Positions 11,074-23,326 are shown, numbered from the stretch's first letter. The stretch is 64,000 nt of DNA from Suillus spraguei (GCA_016800925.1 JABCPU010000034.1:62001-126000); one strand, 5' to 3'. Made by a program: numbers and translations. Notes: generated by a model from the letters alone, not told the origin.

Positions 11074-11259
11074 CAACCTGATCGTCGACTATCAGTCTTC
11101 GACCCTGAACCCTGATTGCTTAGATAAGCAGATAAGCGTATGCGTACGCTAGACCGATTGTCAAGAGAAGCCCTCTGACAGAAGACAAGCCCTGACAGAC
11201 AGCAAGACAGTGCGTGTAGGCACAGAGAACGTATAACTCATCAGACGAATCGCCGCAAC

Positions 11260-12140
11260 ATGACAACCAAAGAATTCGAATACAAGATCGGCCAACCAAC
11301 CGGTTTTGATGGAGATCGCGATAATTCCCACGAATTTATCCAGTCATGCAATCTGCACTTCGACATCAATGAAAAGCTTTACACTACTGACAAACAGAAG
11401 ATCATTTTCATAACATCCTTCATGACTGAAAGAATGCCAAATCCTGGAAAGAGCAATTCCTCGACCATGCTCAATCAACCGACACTTTCGGACAAAAAGT
11501 TGGTTATGGGACAATGGTGGATTTTATGAAAAGCTTCAAAGAAGCCTTCAACCCAGTGGACACGAAGGGAACTGCACTCACGAAACTCAGGGACCTCAAA
11601 CAAGGAAGTGGAGATCTCCACACTTATATCGCTGACTTTGAGACACTTGCAGCCAAGGCTCATATCAACGACAATGCAACAAAGATTCAATTCTTCCAAG
11701 ATGGCCTGAATTGGGGCATCCTTACAAAGCTTTTCGCGCTAGGAGATGTTTCAGAAGTATTCTGAGACGTTGTGCTGCAATGTGTTTCAATTGACAACTC
11801 CCATCATCGCCTTCAAGCCATGAGGACACGTCATGCTCCACAACAGAAGAAGAAGAACTACGGAAATGCACGTTACATCCCTAATCGAGACTTCAATGCA
11901 ATGATCATAGATTGAATCTCCGATATGGAGAGATCTGAATGCATGAAGAAGGGACAATGCTTTGGATGCAAGAAGACAGGACATCGTATTCACAACTGTC
12001 CTGACAGAAAGAAGAAGACCCTGCTCCGACAAACTGAAGTCAAAGAAGAAGAAGACGAAGAAACTGTCAGACGGATCATTGAGGATTTTCAAATTGGAGA
12101 AACAAGGATTCAATGTATGTTTCTCCCAATGTATTACTAA
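11260..12140 (+). pseudogene. e1 gag (capsid/nucleocapsid), broken
   Basis: Gag forms the cytoplasmic particle that packages element RNA. The ATG at 11260 opens a frame with FDGDRDNSHEFIQSCNLHFD, followed by a capsid-like region (TYIADFETLAAKAH) and a CCHC zinc knuckle C-x2-C-x4-H-x4-C (CFGCKKTGHRIHNC, 11958-11999). It then has an acidic tail and a stop at 12138-12140. A one-base loss near 11431, seen against e2 (ACGGAGAAG), shifts the frame. TGA codons at 11763 and 11914 break it further; the 11914 one is shared with e2. Its end overlaps the start of pol in the -1 frame. Closest relatives in the window are gag of e2 and the fragment in e4. Confidence 0.85.
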
Positions 12141-15100
12141 GACTTGTGCATGCTGTAGGTGAAAGAAAAGAACTTTGTGTCCCTATCACTCTTCACTCGC
12201 GCACTCACCTAAAATCTGTCGACACCACCGCTGTCATTGATTCAGGAGCGGCAGGAACATTCATCTCCGAAGAGTTTGTGAAACTCCATCAAATCACACG
12301 ACGAAAACTTAAAACACCATTTCGAGTTACTACAGCAGATGGAACTCTTATCAAAGGGGGACCAATCACGCACTACTGCCTCCTAGTGGTCAAGATTGAT
12401 GAACGAACCATGTATGGAAAATTCAATATCACCAAACTAGGAAGAAGAGATCAAATCCTTCTGGGAATTCCGTGGTTACGAGCAATGAACCCGAGTATAG
12501 ATTGGGCTGCTGAAACATTAACCCTCCCTCAAACGATGAAATCAGACGAAATCAAAATTGATATTGATACAGATCAAAAGAAGAATGGATTACCTCCAGC
12601 CTTCAATTGTCATTCGAAGAAATGGCAATACTCCCGACTTCTGAGACCCCTCGTAGTCCCTTCTATTCCCAACAATCCAGAACCAGATGTACAAATGCCG
12701 CGCATCACTGATTCCATTCCCCGTGTACAACTGCCACGATCAGTATCACCAATTCCCTGCATAGAGAAGCGCAAGAATGAATCTGAGCCCGAGCATCGGG
12801 CCGGACAAGAACCTATTGAGCAACGACCAATAGAAGAACAAAAGTATGGAAAAAGAAAAGCAGAAGAAGAGATCCCAGGGCGAGATACCAATGTACCAAA
12901 ATTATCCAAATTCTATGTCCCTCCGAAAACTCTTTCAGCTTCGATTGAAGAAATCCCCGACGAAGAAGAACCCGTGCCCTCACTAATCCCAACCGAGGAT
13001 GATGACCAATTCAACACTATGCAAGATGTCTGGCACGCACCAGAAGTATGAGAGATTTCCTCTTACGAGCTTGGAGATGGAGAATTTCTTGTGGAGTATG
13101 ATACTGATGGGATCAGTATGAGAATCATAGAAGAAGTATCCATGGATACACCTCTCACACGAGATGGAACTTCCTGACTCGAACAACTTCCCAGTTACTC
13201 CACAATCTCCCTTCCGAAATACAGTAACAAAGCTCAAGAATTTGCCACGGATGAGAAGGAAAAGAAAAAGAAATCCTTTGAAGAATTGGTCCCGGACTAT
13301 TTGCACGACTTTGCAGATGTCTTTGCTAAAGACAGACTGAACAAACTACCCCCTGAACGCCCTGGTATTGATCATCGGATTGATACTAAACCTGGTTTCA
13401 TCCCTCGTACATCTAAGGTTTACCCGCTATCGGAAAAAGAACGCACTGCCGTCAAAACGTTTATCGATGAAAACGTTGCGAAAGGTTTTATCTCAGAATC
13501 GAAGTCACCCCAAGCCAGTGGTTTCTTCTTTGTGGGACAGAAGAGTGGAGAATTGCGTCCCTGTCAAGATTATCGCTACATCAATGATTGGATGATCAAG
13601 AACGCCTATCCGCTCCCACTTCCTATCTCCCTTGTCGCATGACTCCACAATGCACAGTTCTTTATGAAAATGGATATTCAGTCCGGCTATAACAATATTC
13701 GCATCCATCCCAATGATCGCTGGAAAGCTGCTTTTACTACAGAATTTGGCCTCTTTGAACCAAACATCATGTTCTTTGGCCTCTGCAATTCCCCAGCAAC
13801 TTTCCAAGCATACATGAATCGTACTTTCCAGCAGGAAATCAATGAAGGATGGATGGTCATTTACATGGACGATATCCTGATTTTCTCTACAACTATGGCA
13901 GAACATCGTGAACGGACAAGACGGGTTTTGATGAAGATACAAAAGGAATATCTGTTCTTGAAACCGGAGAAATGCACCTTTGATGCAGAAGAAGTGGAGT
14001 ACCTAGGAATGATAATTCGTCCCGGACAAGTTGCTATGGATACCGCCAAAACTAAGGGAATCTCCGAATGGCCAGTTCCGAAATCTGTAAAAGATGTTTG
14101 GTCATTCCTCGGTTTTTGCAACTTCTACCACACGTTCATTTCCCATTACTCTGATATTGCCTGACCCCTTATCGAATTAACAAAGAAAGATAAGGTCTTT
14201 GATTGGTCAACCAAATGTATGGACACCTTCAAAGAACTGAAACGACGCTTTACATCCAAACCGGTACTCTGTAACCCTGATCCTTCCCGACAATTTGCTG
14301 TTGCTACCGACACTTCGTTCATAGCAACTGGAGGAGTTCTCTTGCAGACTGATGAGAATGGTGTTTATCACCCATGTGCATATCTCTCACAGTCCTTGAA
14401 CCCCGCGGAACGCAATTATCAAATCTTTGATCGGGAACTCCTTGCCGTAATCCGGGCATTGAATGAATGGCGCCATTATCTTGAAGGAAACCCACACCCT
14501 GTCTTGGTGTTCACCGACCACAAGAATCTTCTATACTTTAGAAGTGCACAGAAGCTTACCCATCACCAAGCACATTGGCAATTGATTTTGTCTATTTACG
14601 ACATCGAACTACATCATGTTGCAGGTACTAAGTTGGCAGCACCTGATGCGCTATCTCGCCGACCCGACTACGATTCCGGCAAAGACGATAATGAGGATGA
14701 CACTGTCTTCAAAATGGCATCTGATGCCCTTGATTGCATATGCCTTCCACCTATGAAATCAGCACTCTCTGATTGGAAGATTGAGGAGAACGTCCTCTAT
14801 TTTAAGAATTGTGCCTATATTCCACCGGCACATCGTTCCGAAATCCTGCAATGGTATCATGATCATCCTACCGCGGGACATCCTGGTAGGTTCAAAACTG
14901 AAGAACTTGTCAAACGAGAAGCCTGGTGGCCTGCCATGGGCTCTTATATTCGAAAATATGTCGAGGGTTGCGCCCTTTGTCAGCAAATGAAAGCCGATAC
15001 TCACCCTGTTCGACCTCCACTTGCCCCGATCCCCTCCTCCGCAACTCGGCCCTTTTCCCAGGTCTCTGTTGATCTTATCACTGACCTCCCTATCTCTGGA

Positions 15101-16138
15101 GGCTTTGATAGTATCATGGTCGTGGTAGACCATGGCCTTATGAAGGGGGTAATTATTATCCCTTGTTTGAAAACCATCACTTCCGAAGGCGTTGCTAAAC
15201 TATTCTTGAAACACGTCTACTGACGATTTGGACTCCATGACAAAGTCATCTCGGATCGAGGCCCACAATTCCTATCTCGCTTCTCTAAGGAGCTTGCCCA
15301 ACTTCTCAACTACGTCATCGCTCCATCTACGGCTTATCACCCACAGACTGATGGTCAAACTGAAAGGCTAAATCAGGAACTTGAAACATATCTACGCATC
15401 TATTGCCGCAACAACCCTGAAGATTGGGTAGAACATCTACCAATCGCCGAATTTGTCCACAACCACCGAAAACATGATGCAAGGAATGCATCACCCTTCT
15501 ATTTGATGATGGGATACGAACCACGTGCCATCCCTCACCTTATCCCTGATTCATCTGTCCCTGCAGCAGAAGATCGAGTACGATCCCTGCAGAAGATAAG
15601 AGAAGAAGCAATCGCCTGCCATAATATTGCAATACAAATAATGGCTGAACGATCCCGAGGAGATAAGTACATTCCATGGAAGATTGGAGATAAGGTTTGG
15701 CTATCTGCCGCTAATCTTAGACTCAAACTCCCATCAAAGAAACTTGCGCCAAAGCGATACGGACCCTTCCCAATCATCAATGTCTTATCACCCATCACAT
15801 TCACACTCAAACTCCCTCCGCAGTGGAAAATTCATCCTACGTTCCATGCTTCCATCTTATCGTCCTACAGCGAAACAGACGTACACGGTCCGAACTTCCC
15901 TGAACCACCACCTGACATTATCGAAGAAGAAGAAGAATATGAAATAGAAGCAATTCTTTCTCACAAAGGAACCGGCATTCACCAATGCTATCTCATTTCC
16001 TGGAAAGGATATTCATCGGGAGATAACGAATGGCTCCCTGAAAAGAACTTGAAGAACTCTGCTCGAATCTTGAATGCTTATAAAAAGCAACACGCTCTTT
16101 TATTATCCTTCAGTCAATCAAACCGCACCAGCACTTGA
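12113..16138 (+). pseudogene. e1 pol: protease-RT-RNase H-integrase-chromodomain, five in-frame TGA
   Basis: A single frame of about 1,340 codons without any indel encodes the replication polyprotein. Visible parts are: aspartic protease VIDSGAAGTFI (12239-12247 for DSG); reverse transcriptase with VIYMDDILIF (YMDD at 13862-13873); RNase H with a TDTSFIATGG start and TDHKNLLYF; an integrase HHCC zinc region (HDHPTAGHPG ... CALCQQMK, ~14860-14990); the DDE core (SVDLITDLP, SDRGPQFLS, YHPQTDGQTERLNQ); and a C-terminal chromodomain (YEIEAILSHKG, LISWKGY, EWLPEKNL; ~15940-16090), which in chromoviruses guides integration to modified histones. It is interrupted by five TGA codons: 13049, 13175, 13640, 14162 and 15221. 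e2 has CGA at 14162 and CGC at 15221. It overlaps gag in the -1 frame at 12113-12140. Confidence 0.92.
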
Positions 16139-16157
16139 TCAACTAACACCGCTCCAA

Positions 16158-17628
16158 ATGTCTTTCCCCACTGCATACATCACCCCCGTCACTGTTGCCA
16201 ACAATGACTCTGACTCTGACACAGAAAACTACGGAACCCTTACCACTGAAATTGACAACACCTCCTACATTGAAGCCGCCCTTCTATGCAAAGGACATGC
16301 CCTCGAAATCGAAAGAATCCTCACTGAAAGAGGCGCCTTTCCCGCTTTACTTCTCATCAATATCATTCGTACCGCAGCCCTCGTTGAAACCACTGCCAAC
16401 GAGACCACAGAAATCACTTACTGCCATCGTCTCCTTCATCTGCAAAAACGCATTCGTTCTTACGCTATGCTGCTGCTTCCCGATTCTTTTAAGAGCGATG
16501 TTGAGGAAGCTATTCACATCGTGGCTGAACGCCGAGCAGGTATTGCTCAACCTCCCTCTCCACAGGAAGATACGCCACTTCCTATTCCAGCACCCTCTTC
16601 TTCGCGCATGTATTCTAGTATTGACGCCCTTGCTGGCTTATGCACTGCTGTCCAAGAGATCGGACAGCTCACCAACGCAGTTGTCGAAACCATCCAGCAA
16701 TCAGTCGCTGAAACAAGAGTGGCCAGAAACTTAGTCGAAGAAGCCATCACTGATCTGCAACAGACGCAAGTCGACCTCGCTGCTCCACAAACCCCTTCCC
16801 CTATCGAACAATCAACCTCATCACCCCCTGTTACAGTCTCCTATGATCATCCTGTGTGGCTATATGAGCCTTGTACAGAAGAACAGTGTGAAGCCGCAAA
16901 AAAGGTTAGGAATTCCTGTTGCTGAATTAATTGCACTCAGCCCTCGACTTCGCAATCTTCACATTCATCCTCCCATGTCCATTCCGTCATCATTTGGTCC
17001 AATGGATCCTGTCTCGCCAGTCTTAGTAAAAGACTTCGGCATAACTTCCCCCTCTTCTTCTAATGAACTTCTTGTGGTTGCTGAATGAGGAACCACCCCT
17101 GATCTCCCAACATCAGCATATGCTCTCTCCCCTGCCCAGCAGGCGCAACTCAGGCGTAATAACAACCTTGCCTTAAAACGCATGAAACGAAACAAGGGGA
17201 AGAAGCGCGCCAGATCCACTAGTCCTAAACCCATCATCTCACCATCGCCATTATGCAAGTCCATCTCCAATCCCAATGAAAACATGAAATGTCGCATCTG
17301 TGGATTACTTGGGCACCGTCAAAAGAATTGTGCGGAATACCAGTGCAAAGTTTGCAGATACTGGTCGCCTACCCATCTATCCATTTATTGTCCTCGACGA
17401 GTTGGGACTCCTCCTTTTACGTTAACTTGGAAAGATAACAGATTCTACAACACGCTTCGTACTTGGGAACAACAGCTTGACAATGAATGAATTCAAGCAG
17501 AAAAGAGAAGGGATTCCAAACGATGCGCCGGTGCTGAAGAAGCCGCATATATGAGGAGTGGATCTTTTGCTGATGAGGATTACGAGTATAGCGATGACCC
17601 TGTTTACTATGAGAACCAGGATGAGTAA
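16158..17628 (+). pseudogene. e1 ORF3: accessory zinc-knuckle protein downstream of pol
   Basis: This is a third gene, starting 20 nt after pol, in the position env takes in retroviruses. It shows no signal peptide or membrane segment. The N-terminal ~255 codons (16158-16925) include a helical segment (EAALLCKGHALEIERIL, LLINIIRTAALVETT, RIRSYAMLLLPDSFKSDVEE) and a Pro-rich linker. A frameshift between 16843 and 16925 moves the frame. The C-terminal part has a basic patch (KRNKGKKRARS) and two Cys/His modules: CRICGLLGHRQKNC (CCHC) and CKVCRYWSPTHLSIYC. TGA codons at 17086 and 17488 interrupt it; the natural end is TAA at 17626. e2 keeps the same layout (36851-38715), which argues for function. 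A nucleic-acid-binding helper role is inferred. Confidence 0.75.
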
Positions 17629-17649
17629 AGTCAGTGACTTTACGTGTAA

Positions 17650-17660
17650 AACGGGGGTAA
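17650..17660 (+). promoter_or_regulatory. e1 polypurine tract
   Basis: AACGGGGGTAA directly precedes the 3' LTR. This is the expected place for the plus-strand primer of reverse transcription. Confidence 0.65.
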
Positions 17661-18135
17661 TGTTACAATCGTACGTGCCCCTATTCATTCTCTCGTCGTT
17701 TCCCTACTTGTATATTATATCACATGACTCTGACTCATATGCTCAATGCATCTGTACTATAGTTGCCTTCCTTGTTTGGATATGCACTTACTTTCTCACG
17801 TCTCTCTTGGTCCGTGTGCACATATTGGCCTATTTAAGCACGATTGTACTTGTAGTAGATTCTTTACTTTAATCTTACTGGGTTTTACCTGGAATCTCCT
17901 TCGCTTAGGTCTCCAACCTAAGTCGTCTTGAATCGTCTCTAAGTCTAAGCACTCCTTAGCCTTAGTCTCTATTCTTGCAGAACCTCTCAGATTTGTCTTT
18001 GAGGCCAAACCCTTGATCGTACTTGGAACGCGTTCCTTGTACTTTCACCTTGTCTTTTTCTGGACATTGTAGAACTCCCAGCAGACCGACTGTGTCTTTT
18101 CACTGTCGCTGGTGACGCCATCCCAGTTCATAACA
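17661..18135 (+). repeat. e1 3' LTR
   Basis: 475 bp, nearly identical to the 5' LTR. It is followed by the target duplicate GCCAT (18136-18140). Confidence 0.95.
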
Positions 18136-18900
18136 GCCATCACATATAACTTGCACATTTTCCATACCAACTCCCCAATATTATTCTCCAGATTTATGGT
18201 CGCACTTACCCTCTCATCTTTGCGGAATTCTTCATTAACTGACCTCAGCCTCACCCATACATCATTGAGTGTCCTTCAGTGGACGGTGTTGATGCGCGAC
18301 ATTTACTTACCACAGCTTCATTTTTTGTTGATTGATGTTGAGTGCCCTACCACTGCACTTGTTGAGTTCTTGATATGGCATGGGGTTCACCAAGTCTGGC
18401 TTTGCAGTATGCATCCGGAGATAGTTTCTTTTGATGACATGGACCTTGAGCAAAATACAATGACTCCCCGCATTCTTATACATGGCTTACACTCTCTTGC
18501 TGGACCACACTGGCACCTTTCATCTCTCTTAGACAAGGTTCATTTACCTCTACGCAATCAAAACCTCGACTTGGAGCTGAATGGCCACTTTCTGACAACC
18601 ACTCCCAATTACTTGTCGGCAATCCTCGATATTACCCAACAATTTACCTACATAGATCACTTGTGACTCAGTTTTTACGATGAATCGATGATTTCTCAAA
18701 GTTTCGATATCCTACTGGGTGAATGTAGAACTATTCCAGTCAAGAATCTCACCATCTTTCTACCACACTGGTACAAATATTCAGATCGACACCCTTTGGT
18801 AAGTGCTATATATGAAGCCATTGCACATGAGGTTGATATTATATCCAGTTAGGCTGGATTTCTTGGCTACAAGCCTTCCAGGATGTCGAAAAGGTTTTTC
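18136..18900 (+). pseudogene. F-box/LRR-like protein remnant (or other repetitive host family)
   Basis: From the e1 target site the plus frame reads ITYNLHIFHTNSP, then leucine-patterned text (LTLSSLRNSSLTDLSLTHTS, LPQLHFLLIDVECPTTALVE) to a TGA at 18664. It continues in the same frame with NLTIFLPHWYKYSDRHPLV and a stop at 18850. The regular Leu/Ser spacing is what Agaricomycete F-box/LRR-like proteins look like, but no F-box itself is visible. Across the e1 insertion the frame continues upstream into 10540-10586 (PIHPDLVAASDPAITYN), so e1 probably landed inside this frame. Family assignment is weak. Confidence 0.35.
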
Positions 18901-19131
18901 TCAGGCCTGGAAATGTGACAGCAGCTGGAGGCTGCTTTTTGTCATCCAGAAAATGCTTATTGTCTGACTATTGGCCATTTTATGTAACACTTATATTTAC
19001 ATTTATGTTGTACCACTTCAGGTGTCTTATCTTTCTACTAATGGTCCTTATCCCCACTCCAATACCCACACAGTGTAACTGCATCTGATATATCAGGAAT
19101 AGCCAGTGATGCCACTAGCGAGCACAGAATT
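18901..19131. other. No gene seen
   Basis: Nothing recognisable; this may include the outer left end of the CACTA-like element. Confidence 0.3.
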
Positions 19132-19529
19132 TCCCAGGCTGAGTTTCATTCATTTCATTCACTATATAAGTCTTGAAACTTTGTGCCTGTTTCTCTTTCT
19201 GTCACTTCATTAAAACATAGCTTTAGTGAAATAGCAATTGACTATAGACTACAAGGTAGCTTCGTACCTTGTATTAGACATTGTCTTGCAGATATACAAT
19301 GCCGAAATTCTGAGAATTGTCAGTCATCATGATTGTTCAAATGATGCCCTGGAACTTACCTGGTTTAAAGGTTTCAGCACGATGTCAGTTTCCCCCTACT
19401 TCATTGATATTGAGTGGCAAATGCGACTAGTGCTTACTGGAACAATGTTGAGATGTTGGCTGTGGGTAGAACTCCAGAGCTATGCACCAAAGTCCCCATA
19501 CAATTGGAAAGGATCTTGATGCTCTGCCA

Positions 19530-22526
19530 CTAAAGGTATGTTATGCTGCAATGCAAAATAGTATTTTGCTGATCCTCTTCCCCTGTGGAGAAAATGTACT
19601 CAATCATGCCAGGCACAAATTCTTGAGGTGTCCGCTGGAAGAACATGCTGGAGTCTTCCTTTGACCAGGTGTATGCGCAGTACTGCACGCCCAGAACATT
19701 CAACTGCTTGTATAGAGTAAAATGGTTGCATCTAGCATAAGGACACCCTTGATGTAGGTGAGTTTCTGCTATTTGCCATGCTTTCTCGAGATTATCAGGA
19801 ATGGGGGTCTTGAGGACAGGAATGTCCTGGTGAGAATTGGTGTCTTGTCCAACCATGGATAAAATTCCTATGTTGGTTTTCTTGCCTCCTGTGAAGGGGT
19901 CACAGCATTGACTCAAAATTTTCGCTGCTTCATTGAGAATGACAGGTCCTGTAGGATTCTGCATCATGGCTTTAACTTTCGCAGCTGTGCAGAATGTCTC
20001 CAACATTGTTTTCTCTAATTCTCCTGTAATGTTGTTTATACTGTTCTTTTCTTTCTGTATTATGGACCAAACACTCACCTATTTTGTAGTTCGTGTTCAT
20101 GTTTTGCAATGCACTGATGATCCTCTCAAACGGAAACATCCACCAACCATGCATAGGACCATATATATAGAGGAACTCGCGAATGTGTAGAGCTGCGTGA
20201 TGATTGGGGTGCCATGAATGGCACAGAAATATTTCTTGAGTGCACTTGAGGTATGCCCTCATATATGTAGTGTATTGCTGAGCATGATGGGGTGATGTTA
20301 CATGCAAAGTTCTCCAATGGATCACGGTTGCAAGCAGCACCATGCTGTGAGCCAACTTCTGTCTCTGAGAGGTGTGCTCCGTGACATCAGCCACACGTCC
20401 TGTCCCCACAAATGCATAAGGGCCACTGGTAAGTCAAATTTGATTGATGATTTCCACTGTTCTGCCTTGAGCTTGCTGTGTTCCGCATTGCCCAAGTTTT
20501 TCGGTGGGCCACGGTGCCATGATGGTCTTTGAACCCTTCCTAACCTTTCCTGAATATCGTTTATCTCCTTATCTGCCAACACTTCAGCCGATCTGCTCAG
20601 TTCAGCTGTATGCAATTTTACTTGTGAGGTGTACTCCTCTATTAATTCATCAGTGATGAACACCTGATCACAAGGATATAGCTCATTTCACCTTTGTCTC
20701 GGCATTTTTCCACTCTTCTGCAGCTGCTTTATGTTCCTCGAACGCACATCGTGTCCATCCTTCACAGTCGAAGTCTGTGATATTTGACTTCATGAGCCAG
20801 CACAATCAACACATTTGGTTTGCAGTTGGGCCCACACAGCCTGCTAGCTTGTGAGCAGCAGGTAAATCATTAACTGTGATGGCAATGACAGATTGGGACA
20901 GTCTTCCTGTTGCATGCTTGATTGTCTTTGTAAACCACGTCCCATCTTTCCAGGACGGCGGGAAGAAATCGACTACTGGATGAAGGAAATGATTTATCTT
21001 GTCAAGAGCTGGCTCTCTGGGTCCTGGGATGATGCTGACCAAGTACATATTTTCAGCTTGGTACCAGAGGCTCAGCAGGAGGTTCAGCAGTCCCATTGTG
21101 ATCGACCCAATGGATTTCTTCTTGCCCGAGGTTTTATTCCCATAAGGGTTGAACCAATCCACTGAAAGGCTCCATGCTAACCTGAGATTGGTTCTCTTCA
21201 GTCCATCTATGAAGGGCTTCCCATCAGAACCCAGAATCTCTCCAATTGCTGTGCCATCCTTGATGTCCCATATCTGCAAATTGTTGCTAATCATTGTTCC
21301 TCAGTCCATGGCCTTCTCCATGCCAGGACGGCTTAGTAGGCCAGTGAGAAAAGAGTTGAAGTCTTGTATGACATAGGGGCACACGGGTACACACAATGCT
21401 TGGCCATTTGCCTTCATACATATTACCAGCAATTGCCTGCATGGCTTACTTCCATGGTACTTTTTGTAGGAACAGCACTCAGGACAAGCTAACCTGTTCC
21501 TTGTGGCTGATGACCTTTTCCCTGTGTCTGGCAGGTAAGTACATGAGCATCTGGCGCAGGTAGCGAACATTTTTGTAATGGCTTCCAGATCAAATTTCTG
21601 CTGTACAGAACGAATATCACGAGGAATGTATCCCTTTGACCCATCATGTCCTTCTGAGGCATTCCCGAGCATGGTCTTTAGGAGAAGATTCAAGAATTCT
21701 AGAACTGCATTACACCATGGCCAGGTAACGTGGCCCAGGATATTCAAGCATTGGAATATTTGCTGATCTGTGCACGTTGTTGACACTCACAATGAGTTTG
21801 GCATAGCTTGTCAATGCACAATGAGCGCAAATTGTCGAGACTCATGGCTTCCGCATGAAAAAGAACTTGCACGTAGGTGCCATTCTTGATCTTTGCTTGG
21901 AAGTCTATGACTAGGAGGTTAATTACTTCTGTATTCCATGAAGACTTCTTCAAGGAGTTGCTCCAGTCGATGAAGAGGTCTTCTAAGGTGGGACAGCAGT
22001 TGTGATTGTAGTTGAAAGCTTGAATAGTTTCAATTGGAGGAGATTGAGGTAGCGAGCCATTTTTACCCTTTAGTAGCCTTTTCTCTCATAGATAGCTACG
22101 GAATGCAACCTGATATAGTGAGTTACCATGGTTGAATAAAAATATTGACATACATACATGCAAATGATTCTTTGAGCCTCTCTTGCCGGGGCACTTCTGC
22201 TGGGGGCGAGGTGCCAAACCATCATCACTGTCACTTGCTTGAGTATCTGATGAAGAATCCTCCTTATGAGTATGAGGCTGGTGACGAATGGAGACGTTTC
22301 TCATATTGTCTGATAGCCATTTGACCATAGAAGGAATCATAGCATCAATAGCACTCTTCAAAGCCGGTGTCAACACATTGTGAGACAGTTCAAGAAAGTG
22401 CTGTGTAACAAGCCAGTCAAGATGAGTTTCAATGGTAGAGGGCATTATAAAAGGTCTCTCTGGTGAAGGAGTTTGGAGTGGGGGATTTGTGGATTTGGAA
22501 TCAACGATGGGACTTGTGTCCATCAT
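19530..22526 (-). CDS. CACTA-family transposase, Tnp2 + DUF4218-like, multi-exon
   Basis: Cut-and-paste transposase of the En/Spm (CACTA) type, minus strand. Open blocks in order: 22526-22086 (Ser/Pro-rich N-terminus, donor GTATGTATG near 22155); 21953-21744 (KKSSWNTEVINLLVIDF); 21786-21301 with Cys motifs (CARCSCTYLP, CPECCSYKKYHG) and VIQDFNSFLTGLLSRPGME; 21294-20806, the Tnp2 core (SVDWFNPYGNKTSGKK, VSIIPGPREPALDKINHFL); 20663-20322 (LPVALMHLWG); 20409-19972, DUF4218-like (WHPNHHAALHIREFL, GPMHGWWMFPFERI); and 20078-19530. The blocks join across short intron-like gaps, for example GTGAAATGAG to GATCAG near 20665-20692. I see no obvious nonsense codon inside the main blocks, so it may be nearly intact; exon borders are approximate. 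Confidence 0.75.
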
Positions 22527-22711
22527 GGGGGCGATACTGGTGGCTCAAGGCTGGATTAGATGCATGTCACAGTCAGTTTCCATTGGGAGAGGATGTTCAT
22601 AGTCCATCGGAACATCATGTTCCCCACCACTAGATGGAGGCATGGACAACATCCGCTGATGCTCAGTGCCTGTAATGAAGCATTAGCGTGAAACGTAGCC
22701 AGACATGCACT

Positions 22712-23326
22712 TTATTGACACTGACCAGAATATGAAGTACTGGCACGACCTGACATATTGGGACTTCTGGAATGGCTGCTGGCTCTGCAGTATGGCACTT
22801 CATCTGCCCGATTCAACACTCGACAACTCCTATGATCTACACTCGATCTAGCATAAGGAATATCCGGCTGACTAGCCGGTGCTGGACTCACAGCTGCGAC
22901 AGAAGTAAGGGATGGAGAGTGAGACCGTGACACTGGATGCATGGATTGAGGCTCTGTATCAATAGATATGGAGGGGTGGGTTGTAAGTACTGCATTCACA
23001 GCACAAGGACAGAATGGGATATAAGGCAAGTACATTGGTGTACTTTTGTAAAGTCTACTGATATGTTCTCGATGTTCTGGCACGAGCAGGCCTTGAGCCG
23101 ATGACAAGCCGCATGTCATGAATCTGCAAGGGAAAATATGACAGTAGAAGCAGAAGCATGACCAAAATTTGAGTCCACACTTTTGCATGAGGGAGCCTAG
23201 TTTGTGAAGTGCTGGTGCAAGTTCATCAGGCAAAGGTTCTATGGGTGGTCCCCCTAAAGGACCAACGGGAGAACTACTGTTAGGCAGAGACAAAGACATG
23301 TGTAGGGGACAGCAACATGAGGACAA
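22712..23326 (-). CDS. Upstream ORF of the CACTA-like element, unknown function
   Basis: An open frame of 204 codons on the same strand as the transposase and 5' of it, inside the inverted ends. The N-terminal part is Pro/Leu-rich (PVGPLGGPPIEPLPDELAP) and is followed by a Cys-rich segment (KFWSCFCFYCHIFPCRF) that could be hydrophobic or metal-binding. The C-terminal half is Ser/Pro/Arg-rich and low-complexity. It could be the first exon of the transposase transcript, a separate element gene like TnpA of plant CACTA elements, or a captured sequence. I do not recognise a domain. Confidence 0.4.
   Translation of the reverse strand: MSSCCCPLHMSLSLPNSSSPVGPLGGPPIEPLPDELAPALHKLGSLMQKCGLKFWSCFCFYCHIFPCRFMTCGLSSAQGLLVPEHREHISRLYKSTPMYLPYIPFCPCAVNAVLTTHPSISIDTEPQSMHPVSRSHSPSLTSVAAVSPAPASQPDIPYARSSVDHRSCRVLNRADEVPYCRASSHSRSPNMSGRASTSYSGQCQ

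Larger units (their letters stand above)
10587..18135 (+). mobile_element. e1: complete Ty3/Gypsy chromodomain LTR retrotransposon, 7,549 bp
   Basis: Two 475-bp LTRs (10587-11061, 17661-18135) start TGTTAC and end TAACA. They are flanked by the 5-bp target duplication GCCAT (10582-10586 and 18136-18140). Inside, in order, are a self-primer binding site, gag, pol (protease, RT, RNase H, integrase, chromodomain) and a third ORF with zinc knuckles, then a G-rich polypurine tract. I count three LTR differences (10596 T/C, a GT/GC change in the GACGTC block, CG/CA near the end), so insertion is recent. Even so, the coding frames carry several TGA stops and two frameshifts. Relatives are e2 (31,371) and e4 (59,352). 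Confidence 0.95.

Noticed and set aside
11062..11080. tRNA primer-binding site after the e1 LTR
   Set aside because: No TGG start or tRNA 3'-end complement is present; the self-complementary 11-mer fits better.
12113..16138. UGA recoding as the explanation for TGA-only stops
   Set aside because: At several of these codons e2 reads CGA, CGC or CAA, and LTR differences also cluster at CpG. CpG decay explains the pattern without recoding.
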